Assembly: GCF_000014945.1 (NCBI RefSeq)
Contig: NC_008553.1
Span: 1,178,001-1,242,000, forward strand
DNA length: 64,000 bases
Source: Methanothrix thermoacetophila PT
GTDB lineage: Archaea > Halobacteriota > Methanosarcinia > Methanotrichales > Methanotrichaceae
Direction of reading: 5' to 3'
This document shows, one piece after another, positions 25,554 to 34,562 of the stretch; position 1 is the stretch's first letter; the number at the start of each line of letters is the position of its first letter. Made by a program: the position numbers and the translations under genes. The notes under the pieces were generated by a model. The model ran no database searches. It saw only the letters and a list, made by a program, of their open reading frames with translations, and was not told the DNA's origin.

Positions 25554-25574
25554 CTACCCTACTCTGGAGGGTAG
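25554..25574 (-). other. Terminal hairpin at the tnpB 3' end
   Basis: CTACCCT (25554-25560) and AGGGTAG (25568-25574) form a 7-bp stem that includes the TAG stop of tnpB. Such hairpins mark the right end of IS605-group elements, where TnpB guide RNA also forms. The left end of the element is not certain. Confidence 0.5.
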
Positions 25575-26741
25575 GGCTTCCCACTTCATCGCCAAAACTT
25601 GCATCACAGATATATGATGTAGAGGTTTTGACTCTATGGGCACTACGGGCTGTTCCATCCCTGCAATGAGTATGTTCATGGAAGCATTGTAGTCTCTATC
25701 GCATGAGAACCCACAATAAGGGCACTCATGAATTCTGTCCGATAACTCTTTCCTCACAATGCTCCCGCAAGTGGAACACCTCTGAGTAGTGTTCCTTGGA
25801 TCTACCTTGATCAGCTTTCGACCAGCACTTTCAGCCTTGTACGAAAGCATGAATATGAACTTAGACCAGGATGCATCATGGATGTTTCGATGTGTGCCTT
25901 TGTTGTAACCTTTCTCCTTCAGACCCTTGACATCCAAGTCCTCGACGCAGATTATATCGTAGTTGTTGACATAATGTCTAGAGAGCTTATGAAGGAAATC
26001 CAATCTCTGATTATTGATCCTTTCATGAACTTTATTCAGTTTCTCTTTGAACTTCTCGCGGTTATTAGAGCCTTTCATAGCTCTCGATAATCTTCTTTGG
26101 ATGTTCTTAACTTTGGTAGCTACCTTCTCTGCAAATCTTGGATTCTCTACAGAATTTCCGTCTGTGTCGACAGCAAACGACTTCAAGCCAACATCTATAC
26201 CTACTGATTTTCCAGTTGCAGGCAGTGTCTCTGGCTCTTGATCTGCCTGAACAATGGCAAACCATTGCCTACCTTCTCTCTTGATCAGGATAGCCTTGAT
26301 GCATCCTTGAACTTTGCGATGCATTTTGATCTTGATGTCGCCTATCTTGGATAAATGCAAACAGCCATGATCTTGATCCAGCTTGAAGCCTGACTGATTA
26401 TAGTACATGGTCTTGTACCATCCATACCCTTTGAAGCGGAGACGACCGATCTTGCGACCATTCTTCTTTGATGCTGAGAGTCCTTTAATGTTAGACCAAA
26501 GAGTGTAATTCACCATCTGGAGGACTTTGGAATATACTAGGTTCAGTTTTGGATTTTCAAGCTTCAGAACGGGTATCATGTTCTGAGTGTCATAGGTCGT
26601 GAGCTTGATGCCCTTCTCTTTAGCTTCGTTCAGCTCTTGAAGAAGCCGATTATAGAGCCACCTACAAGCATCCAGCGCTTCAGCTAACTTTTGCTGTGTC
26701 GCCTCATCAGGAAATATTGGATACTTGTAGCTGATAATCAT
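25554..26741 (-). CDS. tnpB: IS1341/IS605-type TnpB RNA-guided nuclease homologue
   Basis: A 395-residue TnpB with an intact RuvC core: Asp183 in GIDVGLKS, Glu267 in CVEDLDVKG and Asp350 in CDRDYNASMN. A zinc ribbon with Cys322, Cys325, Cys340 and Cys343 lies between the last two. No TnpA partner is present, so this is a TnpB-only element. Lower GC than its neighbours suggests transfer. The stop codon sits in a 7-bp hairpin. By family knowledge the guide (omega) RNA would overlap the 3' end of the gene. Confidence 0.93.
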   Translation of the reverse strand: MIISYKYPIFPDEATQQKLAEALDACRWLYNRLLQELNEAKEKGIKLTTYDTQNMIPVLKLENPKLNLVYSKVLQMVNYTLWSNIKGLSASKKNGRKIGRLRFKGYGWYKTMYYNQSGFKLDQDHGCLHLSKIGDIKIKMHRKVQGCIKAILIKREGRQWFAIVQADQEPETLPATGKSVGIDVGLKSFAVDTDGNSVENPRFAEKVATKVKNIQRRLSRAMKGSNNREKFKEKLNKVHERINNQRLDFLHKLSRHYVNNYDIICVEDLDVKGLKEKGYNKGTHRNIHDASWSKFIFMLSYKAESAGRKLIKVDPRNTTQRCSTCGSIVRKELSDRIHECPYCGFSCDRDYNASMNILIAGMEQPVVPIESKPLHHISVMQVLAMKWEALPSRVG

Positions 26742-26897
26742 TATTTCTCCATCTGAGACTCTAATACTGCATCGGAACTAAATAGTTATCGTTGAGCATG
26801 TCAGAAGCAGGGAGGGCTTCGCTCTCATCCGGGGACTTCCCGCTGCGCCCTCTCCTCTCCCAAGAGTTAAACCCCACATGAGACAGAGGGCACTCTT

Positions 26898-27050
26898 ATG
26901 ATTGTTCTCACAAAAAACGTGCCGATACAGGAGGTTGAACCATCCATGTCACGTTTTCATGGATACAGCACAGTCCACCAGAGACTTATGGGCACTCCGC
27001 CACTACCGAATCCGGCAGGGCTGTTTGAGCCCCACGATCTGAATCTATAA
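26898..27050 (+). CDS. Possible 50-residue protein or gene remnant
   Basis: A short frame ATG to TAA encoding MIVLTKNVPIQEVEPSMSRF at its start and ending EPHDLNL, with no signal peptide or recognised domain. No strong Shine-Dalgarno precedes it. It lies in the 314-base gap between tnpB and the convergent ATP-grasp gene. It could be a small gene or a fragment left by the TnpB insertion. The rest of that gap shows nothing. Confidence 0.3.
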   Translation: MIVLTKNVPIQEVEPSMSRFHGYSTVHQRLMGTPPLPNPAGLFEPHDLNL

Positions 27051-27055
27051 CAGAT

Positions 27056-27934
27056 TTAGCGCATTGGTACTCCAAGCGCAAGCCCCGCGATCGTTCGTCC
27101 CACATTCACGCCGAGCGCTGAGTATATACCCTTTCCAGACGGGGTCCCGTTGACCTCGATCACCATCATTCCATCTTCTGATTCGAGCATGTCGACTCCG
27201 CTGTACATGGTCCCGACCGCCCTGTTTGCATCTACCGCGATTCTCTCTATCTCATCGCTGATCTCGCACCTCTCCGCTCTCCCGCCACGTGCGAGATTGC
27301 TTATCCATTCGCCTGGTGGCGCGACCCTGTATATGGCGCCAGCAACCTCCTCCCCAACAACAAATGCCCGTATGTCTCTCTTCTCAGGCGTCTCAATGAA
27401 CTCCTGGAGGTAGAGGGCGCCTCTTCTGATGAGAAGATCTTTTATGAGATCCGCGTCCCCAGGCCGGAGTAGCGCTATATCCTTTCCCTTGTACCCGAAG
27501 AGCGGCTTGCAGACCGCACGCCCCATCCTCTCCACAGTCTTTAAAGCCTCATCGTAGCTGGAAGTCACAACTGTCCTGGGTGTTGGAACACCTGCACGCC
27601 TGAGCGCCATGGATGTTGCAAACTTGTTCGCAGCTCTCACAATCGCATCCGGAGGATTTATCACGGTCACTCCGAGATCTGCAAGCGACCTGAGCGCCTC
27701 AAACCTGAATGCAACATCCTGTGGCGCGCCCCTGCCCATGTCTCTGATTATGAGCGTGTCGAGATCGAAAAGATCCACGCCTCCCTTCCTGAAGCTCAGA
27801 TCAAACCCGATCTCGACCGCAAGCTCTGAGATATCCATCATCACCGCAGAGGCGCCGAGTTCTGCCAGGCCCATGGATATCGCCCTGGCGGTCCAGTCGT
27901 CCGGATTCGAGACCACGATACCAAGCGATTTCAT
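27056..27934 (-). CDS. RimK-family ATP-grasp ligase, MptN candidate
   Basis: A 292-residue ATP-grasp amino-acid ligase. Visible features are the substrate lid NPPDAIVRAANKFATSMALR, the ATP-binding CKPLFGYKGKDI, LYLQEFIE and Mg-binding EVNGTPSGKG at the C-terminus. In methanogens this size and type includes MptN, which adds glutamate to tetrahydromethanopterin to give tetrahydrosarcinapterin; CofF is the alternative. GGAGGT lies just before the ATG. A diverged copy of part of this gene lies at 30793. Confidence 0.82.
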   Translation of the reverse strand: MKSLGIVVSNPDDWTARAISMGLAELGASAVMMDISELAVEIGFDLSFRKGGVDLFDLDTLIIRDMGRGAPQDVAFRFEALRSLADLGVTVINPPDAIVRAANKFATSMALRRAGVPTPRTVVTSSYDEALKTVERMGRAVCKPLFGYKGKDIALLRPGDADLIKDLLIRRGALYLQEFIETPEKRDIRAFVVGEEVAGAIYRVAPPGEWISNLARGGRAERCEISDEIERIAVDANRAVGTMYSGVDMLESEDGMMVIEVNGTPSGKGIYSALGVNVGRTIAGLALGVPMR

Positions 27935-27973
27935 AGAACCTCCTGGAGGGCAGCTTTGGTCTTCCAGTGTAGC

Positions 27974-28489
27974 TTACAGCTGGTTCATTCCAAGAATTCC
28001 GCTGACTGGCCCGGAGACCCTGTACTCTGTTCTGTTGATCACAACCCTCTTCGATGACGTGTATCCTGATGTCTCAGAGCTCACCCTTCTCGCGATGAAC
28101 GATCCTGATTCGCTGAAACCGCTGCTGTCCATTCGGATGAACTCACCGTTTACCATCTCTCCTGCGAACTTGCCGCTCATATATATCGATATCAGAACGT
28201 CATCATAGAGAGCTGCAATGGCAATGCTCATCTGATCTCCTGAGACCATGCCTGAGATCACACCGCTCCATGCGTCTGATCTGCAACGCCCTGTGATCTC
28301 ACGGCCTGTCTGATTGATGGCCGCTGTTATCACGGTCTCGTTTAGGCTCAAGCTCCATATCCCATTAACATCGACCGCCTCCTGATCGAGCGGCACAACA
28401 CTGCCAGAGTAGACTATGGTCGTGTCCCTTCCCAGGGAGTGTGCAGATAAAAGGACGCATATCATGAGAGATATGATCAGAAACCTCAT
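27974..28489 (-). CDS. Secreted protein of unknown function
   Basis: A 171-residue protein with a signal peptide (about 1-20, ending SAHSLG). The mature part resembles a small beta-barrel (IWSLSLNETVITAAINQTG, then SGMVSGDQMSIAIAAL), with N-x-S/T sites. No family is recognised. GAGGTGGTGAT lies before the ATG. It sits between dph5 and the ATP-grasp gene with short gaps, so the three may be one transcript. Confidence 0.72.
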   Translation of the reverse strand: MRFLIISLMICVLLSAHSLGRDTTIVYSGSVVPLDQEAVDVNGIWSLSLNETVITAAINQTGREITGRCRSDAWSGVISGMVSGDQMSIAIAALYDDVLISIYMSGKFAGEMVNGEFIRMDSSGFSESGSFIARRVSSETSGYTSSKRVVINRTEYRVSGPVSGILGMNQL

Positions 28490-28498
28490 ATCACCACC

Positions 28499-29296
28499 TC
28501 AAAGCTCATATCCTGATAGCAGCTCTTCTGGGGCGCCTGCAAGCATCCTGAGCGCCTTCGCCTCCATGAAGTGCAGTCTTCCGGGGATGACCATCACATG
28601 CAAAGGCGGGCCGAAGCTGTACGTCTTCAGCTCCAAAAGCGTGCCGGCCCTGACGCACATATCCTCTGACCCAGCCCTCGCGATGCCAACCGCGAGATTT
28701 GACGCGAAATCCTCATCGCCGCTCCCGTTTGCGACCTCGATCAGGAGAGCAGCAGCCTCATTTATGCACATGAATCGTTCGTCCTGGATGTCCAGATATA
28801 GCAGCGTGTGCAGATCTCTTCTCAGATTATCCTTCACAGCATTATATGGGGTTGATGATACAATGCGCTTTCCCCTTACGATATGAGGGAACGGCACAGT
28901 GGCAGACCTGCCAAACCTGTAGTTCTGCAGACCTGTTATCCCGGGAACCGCAGATGCGATGTTCGATCCGTGTATAACCCTCGTATCAATGCCCATCTCA
29001 ATCGCTCTGAGCCGCAGGTCCAGATGCGTCGTGGAGATCATCGGATCTCCTCCGACCAGAAGGGCGACATTCCTATCCCTGGCGTGCTCGAGCCACTCAG
29101 GTTCGCCCTCTATCTCAGACCTCGAGAGCATCCTTATCTCACGCCCGTACAGCTGCTCCAGCCTCTCGATGGATGTGCCCATGAGCCTGGAGGTATAAAA
29201 TTCTGCATACACCGCATCAGCGCATCTCACAATCTCAAGGCCCTTCACGGAGATGTCCCGCTCGTCATACAGCCCGAGGCCCACAAAGAAGAGCAT
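28499..29296 (-). CDS. dph5: Diphthine synthase
   Basis: A 265-residue SAM-dependent methyltransferase that methylates the modified histidine of elongation factor 2. It begins [19 protein letters not shown], with [13 protein letters not shown] and the [20 protein letters not shown] block typical of the family. I start at 29296, since a TATA box lies 27 bases upstream; the longer frame to 29497 would run across the divergent thi4 promoter. It shares that promoter region with thi4. Confidence 0.95.
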
Positions 29297-29316
29297 GGAT
29301 GCTAATCCGCAGCATG

Positions 29317-29329
29317 GGTTTAAATATTC
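29317..29329 (-). promoter_or_regulatory. TATA box of dph5
   Basis: On the minus strand GAATATTTAAACC is centred 27 bases before the dph5 ATG, implying a leaderless mRNA. Confidence 0.5.
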
Positions 29330-29434
29330 TGCATATCTCTCTGCGCGGCCCGAGTGCAGGAAAACATGGGCATTGCTTCCCATGAGTGCTGGGAATTGCA
29401 TGCCATCCAGCCAACTTAACTGTGACCGTACGGG

Positions 29435-29447
29435 GAATATATTTATC
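29435..29447 (+). promoter_or_regulatory. TATA box of thi4
   Basis: GAATATATTTATC is centred about 31 bases before the thi4 ATG, implying a leader of about five bases. Confidence 0.5.
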
Positions 29448-29471
29448 ACAGCTGACACAACGCAGAGCAAC

Positions 29472-30260
29472 ATGGCTTTGGACGAGGTTAAGATCACAAG
29501 GGCGATAGTGGAGAGCTACCTGGAGAGCTTTCTCAAGTGCACAGATGTCGATGTGGCTCTAGTCGGCGCAGGTCCTGCGAATCTCGTTGCAGCGAAACGG
29601 CTCGCAGAGGCTGATGTGAGGGTCGTGCTCTTCGAGAAGCGTCTGTCTGTGGGAGGCGGCCTCTGGGGCGGCGGCATGATGTTTCCCAGGATTGTTGTCC
29701 AGAAAGAGGCATGCAGGATACTGGATGAGTATGATATTTGGTACCGCGAGTTCGAGGAGGGCTACTACGTTGCGGATTCGATAGAGGTCGTGGCGAAGCT
29801 GACCGCGGGCGCGATAGATGCTGGCGCAGAGTTGATAAATCTTGTATCCGTTGAGGACGTCATGATCCGCGAGGGCGACAGGATTGTGGGGCTGGTCATA
29901 AACTGGACCGCTGCGGATATGGCCGGTATACATGTCGATCCCCTTGCGATCAGGGCGCGGGTTGTGATAGACGGCACAGGGCATGATGCAGCTGTCTGCA
30001 GGGTCGTGCAGAAGAAGATCCCTGGCGCAATTGTTGGCGAATCAGGGGTGATCGGAGAGAAGCCGATGTGGGCGGCGCTCGGAGAGAAAATCGTCGTTGA
30101 TGCCACCCGAGAGGTATACCCAGGACTCATAGTTGCGGGTATGGCCGCGACAACAGTTGCCGCAGGGCCGAGGATGGGGCCGATCTTCGGAGGCATGCTG
30201 CTATCAGGAGAGAAGGCTGCCTCGATCGCGCTGGAGAAGCTCGCACAGTCGGTGGATTGA
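29472..30260 (+). CDS. thi4: Sulfide-dependent thiazole synthase (Thi4 type)
   Basis: A 262-residue enzyme making the thiazole precursor of thiamine from NAD and glycine. The FAD/NAD-type Rossmann motif GAGPAN is at 32-37, followed by LWGGGMMFP and GTGHDAAVC. His171 stands where suicidal yeast Thi4 has its sulfur-donating cysteine, so sulfide is the likely sulfur source, as in methanogen homologues. The ATG at 29472 is close behind a TATA box; the frame upstream is antisense to dph5. The UPF0146 gene follows without a gap. Confidence 0.94.
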
Positions 30261-30698
30261 GTGAGGGGCGCGCAGGAGATAGCGGAGTTCATACGCTCCC
30301 ATTACACTGGAAGGATCATAGAGATCGGAGTAGGCCAGTGTGGAGATGTTGCCAGGCTTATTCCAGATCTCATCGCAACGGATATACGTCCTGTGCACGT
30401 CGATGGCGTCAAAACGGTGCGGGACGACATCTTCAATCCATCAGAGGAGCTGTACCGCGGTGCGTCTCTTCTCTACTCCATACGCCCTCCGATCGAGGTG
30501 CAGATCGCGATGGGCGATCTCGCCCTCCGCATCGGTGCGGACGTTCTGATAAGACCCCTCGAGGATGAGATCGCGGATCTTGAGGGCTTTTCGAGAGAGC
30601 CGATATGCAGAGGAGCGGCGAGGTTTTATCTGTACAGAAACCGCAGGGCGATGGGCGAGGAGATCTGTGCTCCTCCTGCGCCAGGTCGTATAGCTTGA
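30261..30698 (+). CDS. UPF0146 family protein
   Basis: A 145-residue protein of UPF0146, an archaeal family with a Rossmann-like fold reminiscent of SAM methyltransferases (IIEIGVGQCGDVARLI near 19-34) but without a proven activity. The GTG start abuts the thi4 stop. The last ten or so residues (CAPPAPGRIA) are encoded by a repeat that recurs 74 bases downstream, so the C-terminus may have been altered by the duplication. Confidence 0.83.
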   Translation: MRGAQEIAEFIRSHYTGRIIEIGVGQCGDVARLIPDLIATDIRPVHVDGVKTVRDDIFNPSEELYRGASLLYSIRPPIEVQIAMGDLALRIGADVLIRPLEDEIADLEGFSREPICRGAARFYLYRNRRAMGEEICAPPAPGRIA

Positions 30699-30784
30699 TT
30701 TGAGCGCTCAGCCTACGAGAGCGGTTGTGCCTGAAAACACGTGCCCTCCTGCGCCAGGTCGTGTAACTGATTTGAGCGCTCAGC
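30668..30784 (+). repeat. Direct repeat pair around the UPF0146 stop
   Basis: CTCCTGCGCCAGGTCGT followed by TTTGAGCGCTCAGC occurs at 30668-30712 and 30742-30784. The first copy overlaps the end of the UPF0146 gene. Each copy contains the palindrome TGAGCGCTCA. Confidence 0.75.
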
Positions 30785-30792
30785 TTGGGCCA

Positions 30793-30922
30793 GATCTGAA
30801 TGCAACATCCTGAGGCGCGCCTCTGCCCATATCTATAATTATAAGCGTATCGAGATCGGGAAGATCCGCGTCCCCTTCCTGAAGCTCAGATCAGCCCTGA
30901 TCTCGACCGCAAACTCTGAGAT
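30793..30922 (-). pseudogene. Remnant copy of part of the RimK-type ligase gene
   Basis: About 130 bases clearly resemble 27702-27831, inside the ATP-grasp gene, in the same orientation: shared blocks include CTGAATGCAACATCCTG, CTTCCTGAAGCTCAGATCA and GATCTCGACCGCAA. They match the part encoding about residues 35-78. The fragment has small deletions, no start and no flanking gene sequence, so it is a dead duplicate. Confidence 0.72.
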
Positions 30923-31010
30923 TAGCAGCGTGACGAATTTGTTGCAAATTCAAAACTGATTGGGTTTCGCATCATCATGAGGTTAATTTACAGCAAATTC
31001 GTCAGGCATC

Positions 31011-32099
31011 TCAGCTCTCAGCCTGACCCCCGATCTCCACATGTTCAAGCATGCATGTGGGATCTGTCTCCAGGATATCGCCTCTGTAGTAGAAAGCCTT
31101 CTGCCTGCACCCGCCACAGAGATCGGCGTAGCTACAGCTTCCACACGCCCCTTTGAGATGCTTTTTCGAGTTTCTGATGAGAATAAGCTCCTGTGATGGG
31201 TTGTCTATCCATATATCTCTGAAGGATCTCTCCCTCACGTTCCCAGCGATTATATGAGGCATGAACTGGCATGGATGGACATCACCTCTGGGAGAGATAT
31301 TTGCGACCTTGGACCCTGCGCTGCATCCTCCAGCGTTCATGAGCAGCATCCTCGCCCGCTCTAGCCTCTCCGGATCGCTCTTCAGCATTTCCAGGAGATA
31401 GGCTCCATCTATCGGCGAGTCTGTTGTGAGTATCTCGATCTCCCTGTCGCTCAGCTCCAGCGCGGCCTCCATGAGCAGGCGTATCACAGATCTCCGCTGC
31501 TCGGGCGTGACGTCTCTCTCGGCAATGCCGCTGCCCCGGCCTGCCGGCACGAGATGATACATGCAGAACCTGGGGATCTCCAGATCGAGAGCGAGCTTCA
31601 GCAGCGCGGGGATGTCGTACCAGTTGTCCCTGGTGAGCGTGACCCTGAGCCCGGTCTTCAGCCCAGCATTCCTGGCGTTGATCAGCCCCTGAACCGCCCT
31701 GGCATGGGCACCCGGGACTCCCCTGAACCTGTCATGAACCTCAGGAGATGATGAGTCCAGGCTCACACCAACGTATCTTATTCCTGCCTCCCTGAGCAGC
31801 ATCGCGACCTCTGGAGTTATCAGAGTGCCGTTTGTGGATATCGCGCACCTCAGGTTTTTTTCTTTAGCGTGAAACGCATACGCCCAGAAGTTCCGGCTCA
31901 TGAGCGGCTCGCCGCCTGTGAGTATGAGCATCGGGATTTTGAGATCTGCAAGCTCATCTATCAGCCGTATTCCCTCATCGAGCGAGAGCTCATCCGTCAT
32001 CTCATCATTCGCATCTATGTAGCAGTGATCGCATCTCAAATTGCATCTCCGGGTCAGATTCCACATCACGACAGGTCTTGTCTCCCCGGAGAACCTCAC
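31011..32099 (-). CDS. ahbC: Radical SAM heme-pathway protein, AhbC candidate
   Basis: A 362-residue radical SAM/SPASM protein. The [4Fe-4S]-SAM triad is Cys19, Cys23, Cys26 in RRCNLRCDHCY; the C-terminal cluster cysteines lie in GACGSCSYADLCGGCR. In the alternative heme pathway AhbC removes acetate groups from didecarboxysiroheme to give Fe-coproporphyrin. Assignment to AhbC rather than AhbD rests on its place beside cobA-hemD, hemC and hemL and on the better AhbD match at 41664. Confidence 0.82.
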   Translation of the reverse strand: MRFSGETRPVVMWNLTRRCNLRCDHCYIDANDEMTDELSLDEGIRLIDELADLKIPMLILTGGEPLMSRNFWAYAFHAKEKNLRCAISTNGTLITPEVAMLLREAGIRYVGVSLDSSSPEVHDRFRGVPGAHARAVQGLINARNAGLKTGLRVTLTRDNWYDIPALLKLALDLEIPRFCMYHLVPAGRGSGIAERDVTPEQRRSVIRLLMEAALELSDREIEILTTDSPIDGAYLLEMLKSDPERLERARMLLMNAGGCSAGSKVANISPRGDVHPCQFMPHIIAGNVRERSFRDIWIDNPSQELILIRNSKKHLKGACGSCSYADLCGGCRQKAFYYRGDILETDPTCMLEHVEIGGQAES

Positions 32100-32191
32100 C
32101 AGATCGGGAGGCAGGCTCTCACAGGGCTGATCCGCAGCCCTGATCGCATCCCAGACCGTCGCTCTATCCGCAAGAATCTTCGAGATTATTA

Positions 32192-33667
32192 TCAGGATCT
32201 CACCCCGATCTCCCTTCTGGCAGCCTCGAGCATGCCCTCAAACGTGTATCTCTCAGGGATGAGATCGACCCTCACCCCGAACTCCCCGAGCACCTCAGCC
32301 GTCGGCGGGCCGATGGCGACAACAAGCGCAGAGTCCAGAGCCCTCCTGAGATGATCTTCCATCCCGAGCTCCTCAGACCTTCTCATCAGATACCTCACAG
32401 TGGATCCGCTGGTGAACGCGAAGACATCTATGAGCTCCGCCCTTCTTATGAGATCGTCCAGCCTGCTGTCCTCAGATCCTTTCACTTCGTACACAGGCAC
32501 ATCCTCAACCTCAATCCCAGAGGATCTCAATCCCTGGAGCAGCGCGGGAGATCCCTGGGCGCTCCTGAGAAGCAGCACACTTTTGAATCCTCCGAGAGCG
32601 TTGACAAGACCTCTCGAGCTGTACTCAGCCGGGATCACATCGACATTCACGCCCCTCTCTGAGAGAGCCTGCGCGGTCTTCGGACCTATGGCTGCGACGC
32701 GCTTCTTCTGGATCAGATCGACCAGATCAGATCTCCTGGAGATGATCTCCACACCGTTCGAGCTCGTGAAGACCACGCACTCCGTTTTCTCTATCCTCTC
32801 CTTTATGTCATGAGGAAGCTCCAGCGCCCTGAGTGAGATCGACGGAGCCGCGACGGGAATGAAGCCATACCTCTCCGCGAGTCTCACAGAAACATCCAGC
32901 TGTTTTTCAGCACGTAGAATCGCTATCCTTCTTTGTCGTAGATACCTCTCGAGATCGACCACATCTCCAACAACGAGAACCGCGGGCGATTTCACTCCAG
33001 AGGATGATGCACGCTCCGCTATGTCACCCAGCGTCCCCCTCACACACCTCTGATCTGGCCAGCTCCCGCGCTCTATCAGCGCTGCAGGCGTCTGAGGGCT
33101 CAATCCACCATCTAAGAGCATCGACGTGTTCTCCCTGATCCTGCCCACGCCCATGAGGACGACCAGAGTGCCTCCAAGCCTGGCCAGAGCGTGCCAGTCG
33201 AGCTCCTTATCCTTGCCCGGCTCTTCATGCCCTGTGACGACTGTTAAGGCGGTGGAGATCCCGCGGTGAGTCACAGGTATGCCGGCAAGCGCTGGCGCTG
33301 CTATCGCTGAGGTCACGCCGGGCACCACTTCAAAGGGAATGCCAGCTTCCCTGAGGGCGAGCGCCTCCTCCCCGCCGCGACCGAAGAGATACGGATCGCC
33401 CCCCTTGAGCCTCACAACTATCTTCCCCTCTCGAGCTTTTTCGATGAGAAGCTCGTTGATCTCCTCCTGGGAGAGCTTGTGTTTGCCAGGCGCCTTTCCG
33501 ACGTCGATGATCTCAGCTTTAAGATCCCTGAGCAGCTTCTCGTTCAGGAGCCGGTCGTGGAGAACAACATCCGCCTCCCTGAGCAATCTCAAACCCTTGA
33601 CGGTTATCAGCTCTGGATCGCCGGGTCCGGCGCCTACCAGATACACCTTTCCAGCATCACCGTTCAA
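32192..33667 (-). CDS. Fused uroporphyrinogen-III methyltransferase / uroporphyrinogen-III synthase
   Basis: A 491-residue fusion. The N-terminal CobA-type half (about 1-245) methylates uroporphyrinogen III to precorrin-2, with GAGPGDPELITVKG at 12-25 and RLKGGDPYLFGRGGEE. The C-terminal HemD half (about 246-491) makes uroporphyrinogen III; VVFTSSNGVEI and FAFTSGSTVRYL are its typical turns. The order here, CobA then HemD, puts consecutive steps in one chain feeding siroheme, heme, F430 and cobamide. The ATG overlaps the end of hemC by 11 bases. Confidence 0.95.
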   Translation of the reverse strand: MNGDAGKVYLVGAGPGDPELITVKGLRLLREADVVLHDRLLNEKLLRDLKAEIIDVGKAPGKHKLSQEEINELLIEKAREGKIVVRLKGGDPYLFGRGGEEALALREAGIPFEVVPGVTSAIAAPALAGIPVTHRGISTALTVVTGHEEPGKDKELDWHALARLGGTLVVLMGVGRIRENTSMLLDGGLSPQTPAALIERGSWPDQRCVRGTLGDIAERASSSGVKSPAVLVVGDVVDLERYLRQRRIAILRAEKQLDVSVRLAERYGFIPVAAPSISLRALELPHDIKERIEKTECVVFTSSNGVEIISRRSDLVDLIQKKRVAAIGPKTAQALSERGVNVDVIPAEYSSRGLVNALGGFKSVLLLRSAQGSPALLQGLRSSGIEVEDVPVYEVKGSEDSRLDDLIRRAELIDVFAFTSGSTVRYLMRRSEELGMEDHLRRALDSALVVAIGPPTAEVLGEFGVRVDLIPERYTFEGMLEAARREIGVRS

Positions 33668-34562
33668 TCTCTACAGCCTCCCTCACCAGCTCATCACCGC
33701 CCATCTCCAGGAGGCGCCTCCCGATCCTCTCAGCGCTCTCCAGACCATCTCTGGGGACTGTATCCTCAAGCCTGACGAACCTCTCCCCGTCCTTCGAGAG
33801 TATCTCCGCTGTGACATGTATCCTATCACCGAGATGCCGCGCAAAGACCGCCATCGGAACCAGGCATCCACCTCCGACAACCTCCATTATCCTCCGCTCA
33901 ACCATTGTCTCCTCCCTCGAGGGCCTGTGATCTATCAGGCTCGCCAGCGCGTCGCCTTCTGTGCCGGCGACGGATACGACAGCTATTGTCCCCTGGTTCG
34001 GTGAGGGAACGAAGAAGCCGGGATCGAGCACCTTGTAACCTAGGTGATATCCCATGCGCTGAACACCTGCCTCAGCTATGACTATGCCATCATACTCTCC
34101 AGCATGCAGCTTCCTGAGCCTGGTCTGGAGGTTCCCGCGAAGGCTTCTCACCACCAGATCTGGCCTGGCCCTTCTGAGCTGTGCCGCCCTTCTCATGCTG
34201 GACGTGCCGATGACAGCTCCGCTTTTGAGATCATCCAGGCCGGAGCCATCCTTTGTGAGCAAGATATCACATGGCGAGTCTCTTTTCATGATCGCTGCTA
34301 TCCTGAGCCTCTCAGGGCGCTTGCTGGGGAGGTCCTTCATGCTGTGCACCGCGAGATCTATCTCGCCGGAGAGCATCCGCTCATCTATCTCCCTCACGAA
34401 CAACCCCTGCCCGGAGATCATGTGCAGCGGCCTGTCGAGAAAGAGATCTCCGCTGGTCCTGACCGTCACTATCTCAGCCTCTGCGCCGTGCTCGATAAGG
34501 CGCTTCGCAACGATCTCTGTCTGCCGCAGCGCCAGAGGGCTGCCACGTGTACCGATTCTCAG
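33657..34562 (-). CDS. hemC: Hydroxymethylbilane synthase (apparent CTG start)
   Basis: The enzyme polymerises four porphobilinogens. Residue Cys233 in GGGCLVPMA carries the dipyrromethane cofactor; SMKDLPS and [13 protein letters not shown] are typical. The conserved N-terminus [15 protein letters not shown] is encoded well upstream of the first ATG/GTG-type start at 34469 and has no ATG, GTG or TTG before it. A CTG at 34562 overlaps the hemL stop as CTGA with AAAGG just before; I take it as the start (301 residues). An ATT four codons upstream is the alternative. Confidence 0.88.
   Translation of the reverse strand: MRIGTRGSPLALRQTEIVAKRLIEHGAEAEIVTVRTSGDLFLDRPLHMISGQGLFVREIDERMLSGEIDLAVHSMKDLPSKRPERLRIAAIMKRDSPCDILLTKDGSGLDDLKSGAVIGTSSMRRAAQLRRARPDLVVRSLRGNLQTRLRKLHAGEYDGIVIAEAGVQRMGYHLGYKVLDPGFFVPSPNQGTIAVVSVAGTEGDALASLIDHRPSREETMVERRIMEVVGGGCLVPMAVFARHLGDRIHVTAEILSKDGERFVRLEDTVPRDGLESAERIGRRLLEMGGDELVREAVEIER

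Noticed and set aside
29253-29471. Longer N-terminus for Thi4
   Set aside because: The extension is antisense to dph5 and spans both promoters; the family starts at the ATG at 29472.
30668-30784. CRISPR-like repeats
   Set aside because: Only two copies with unequal spacing, and one overlaps a coding end. No array of regular repeats and spacers exists anywhere in the window.
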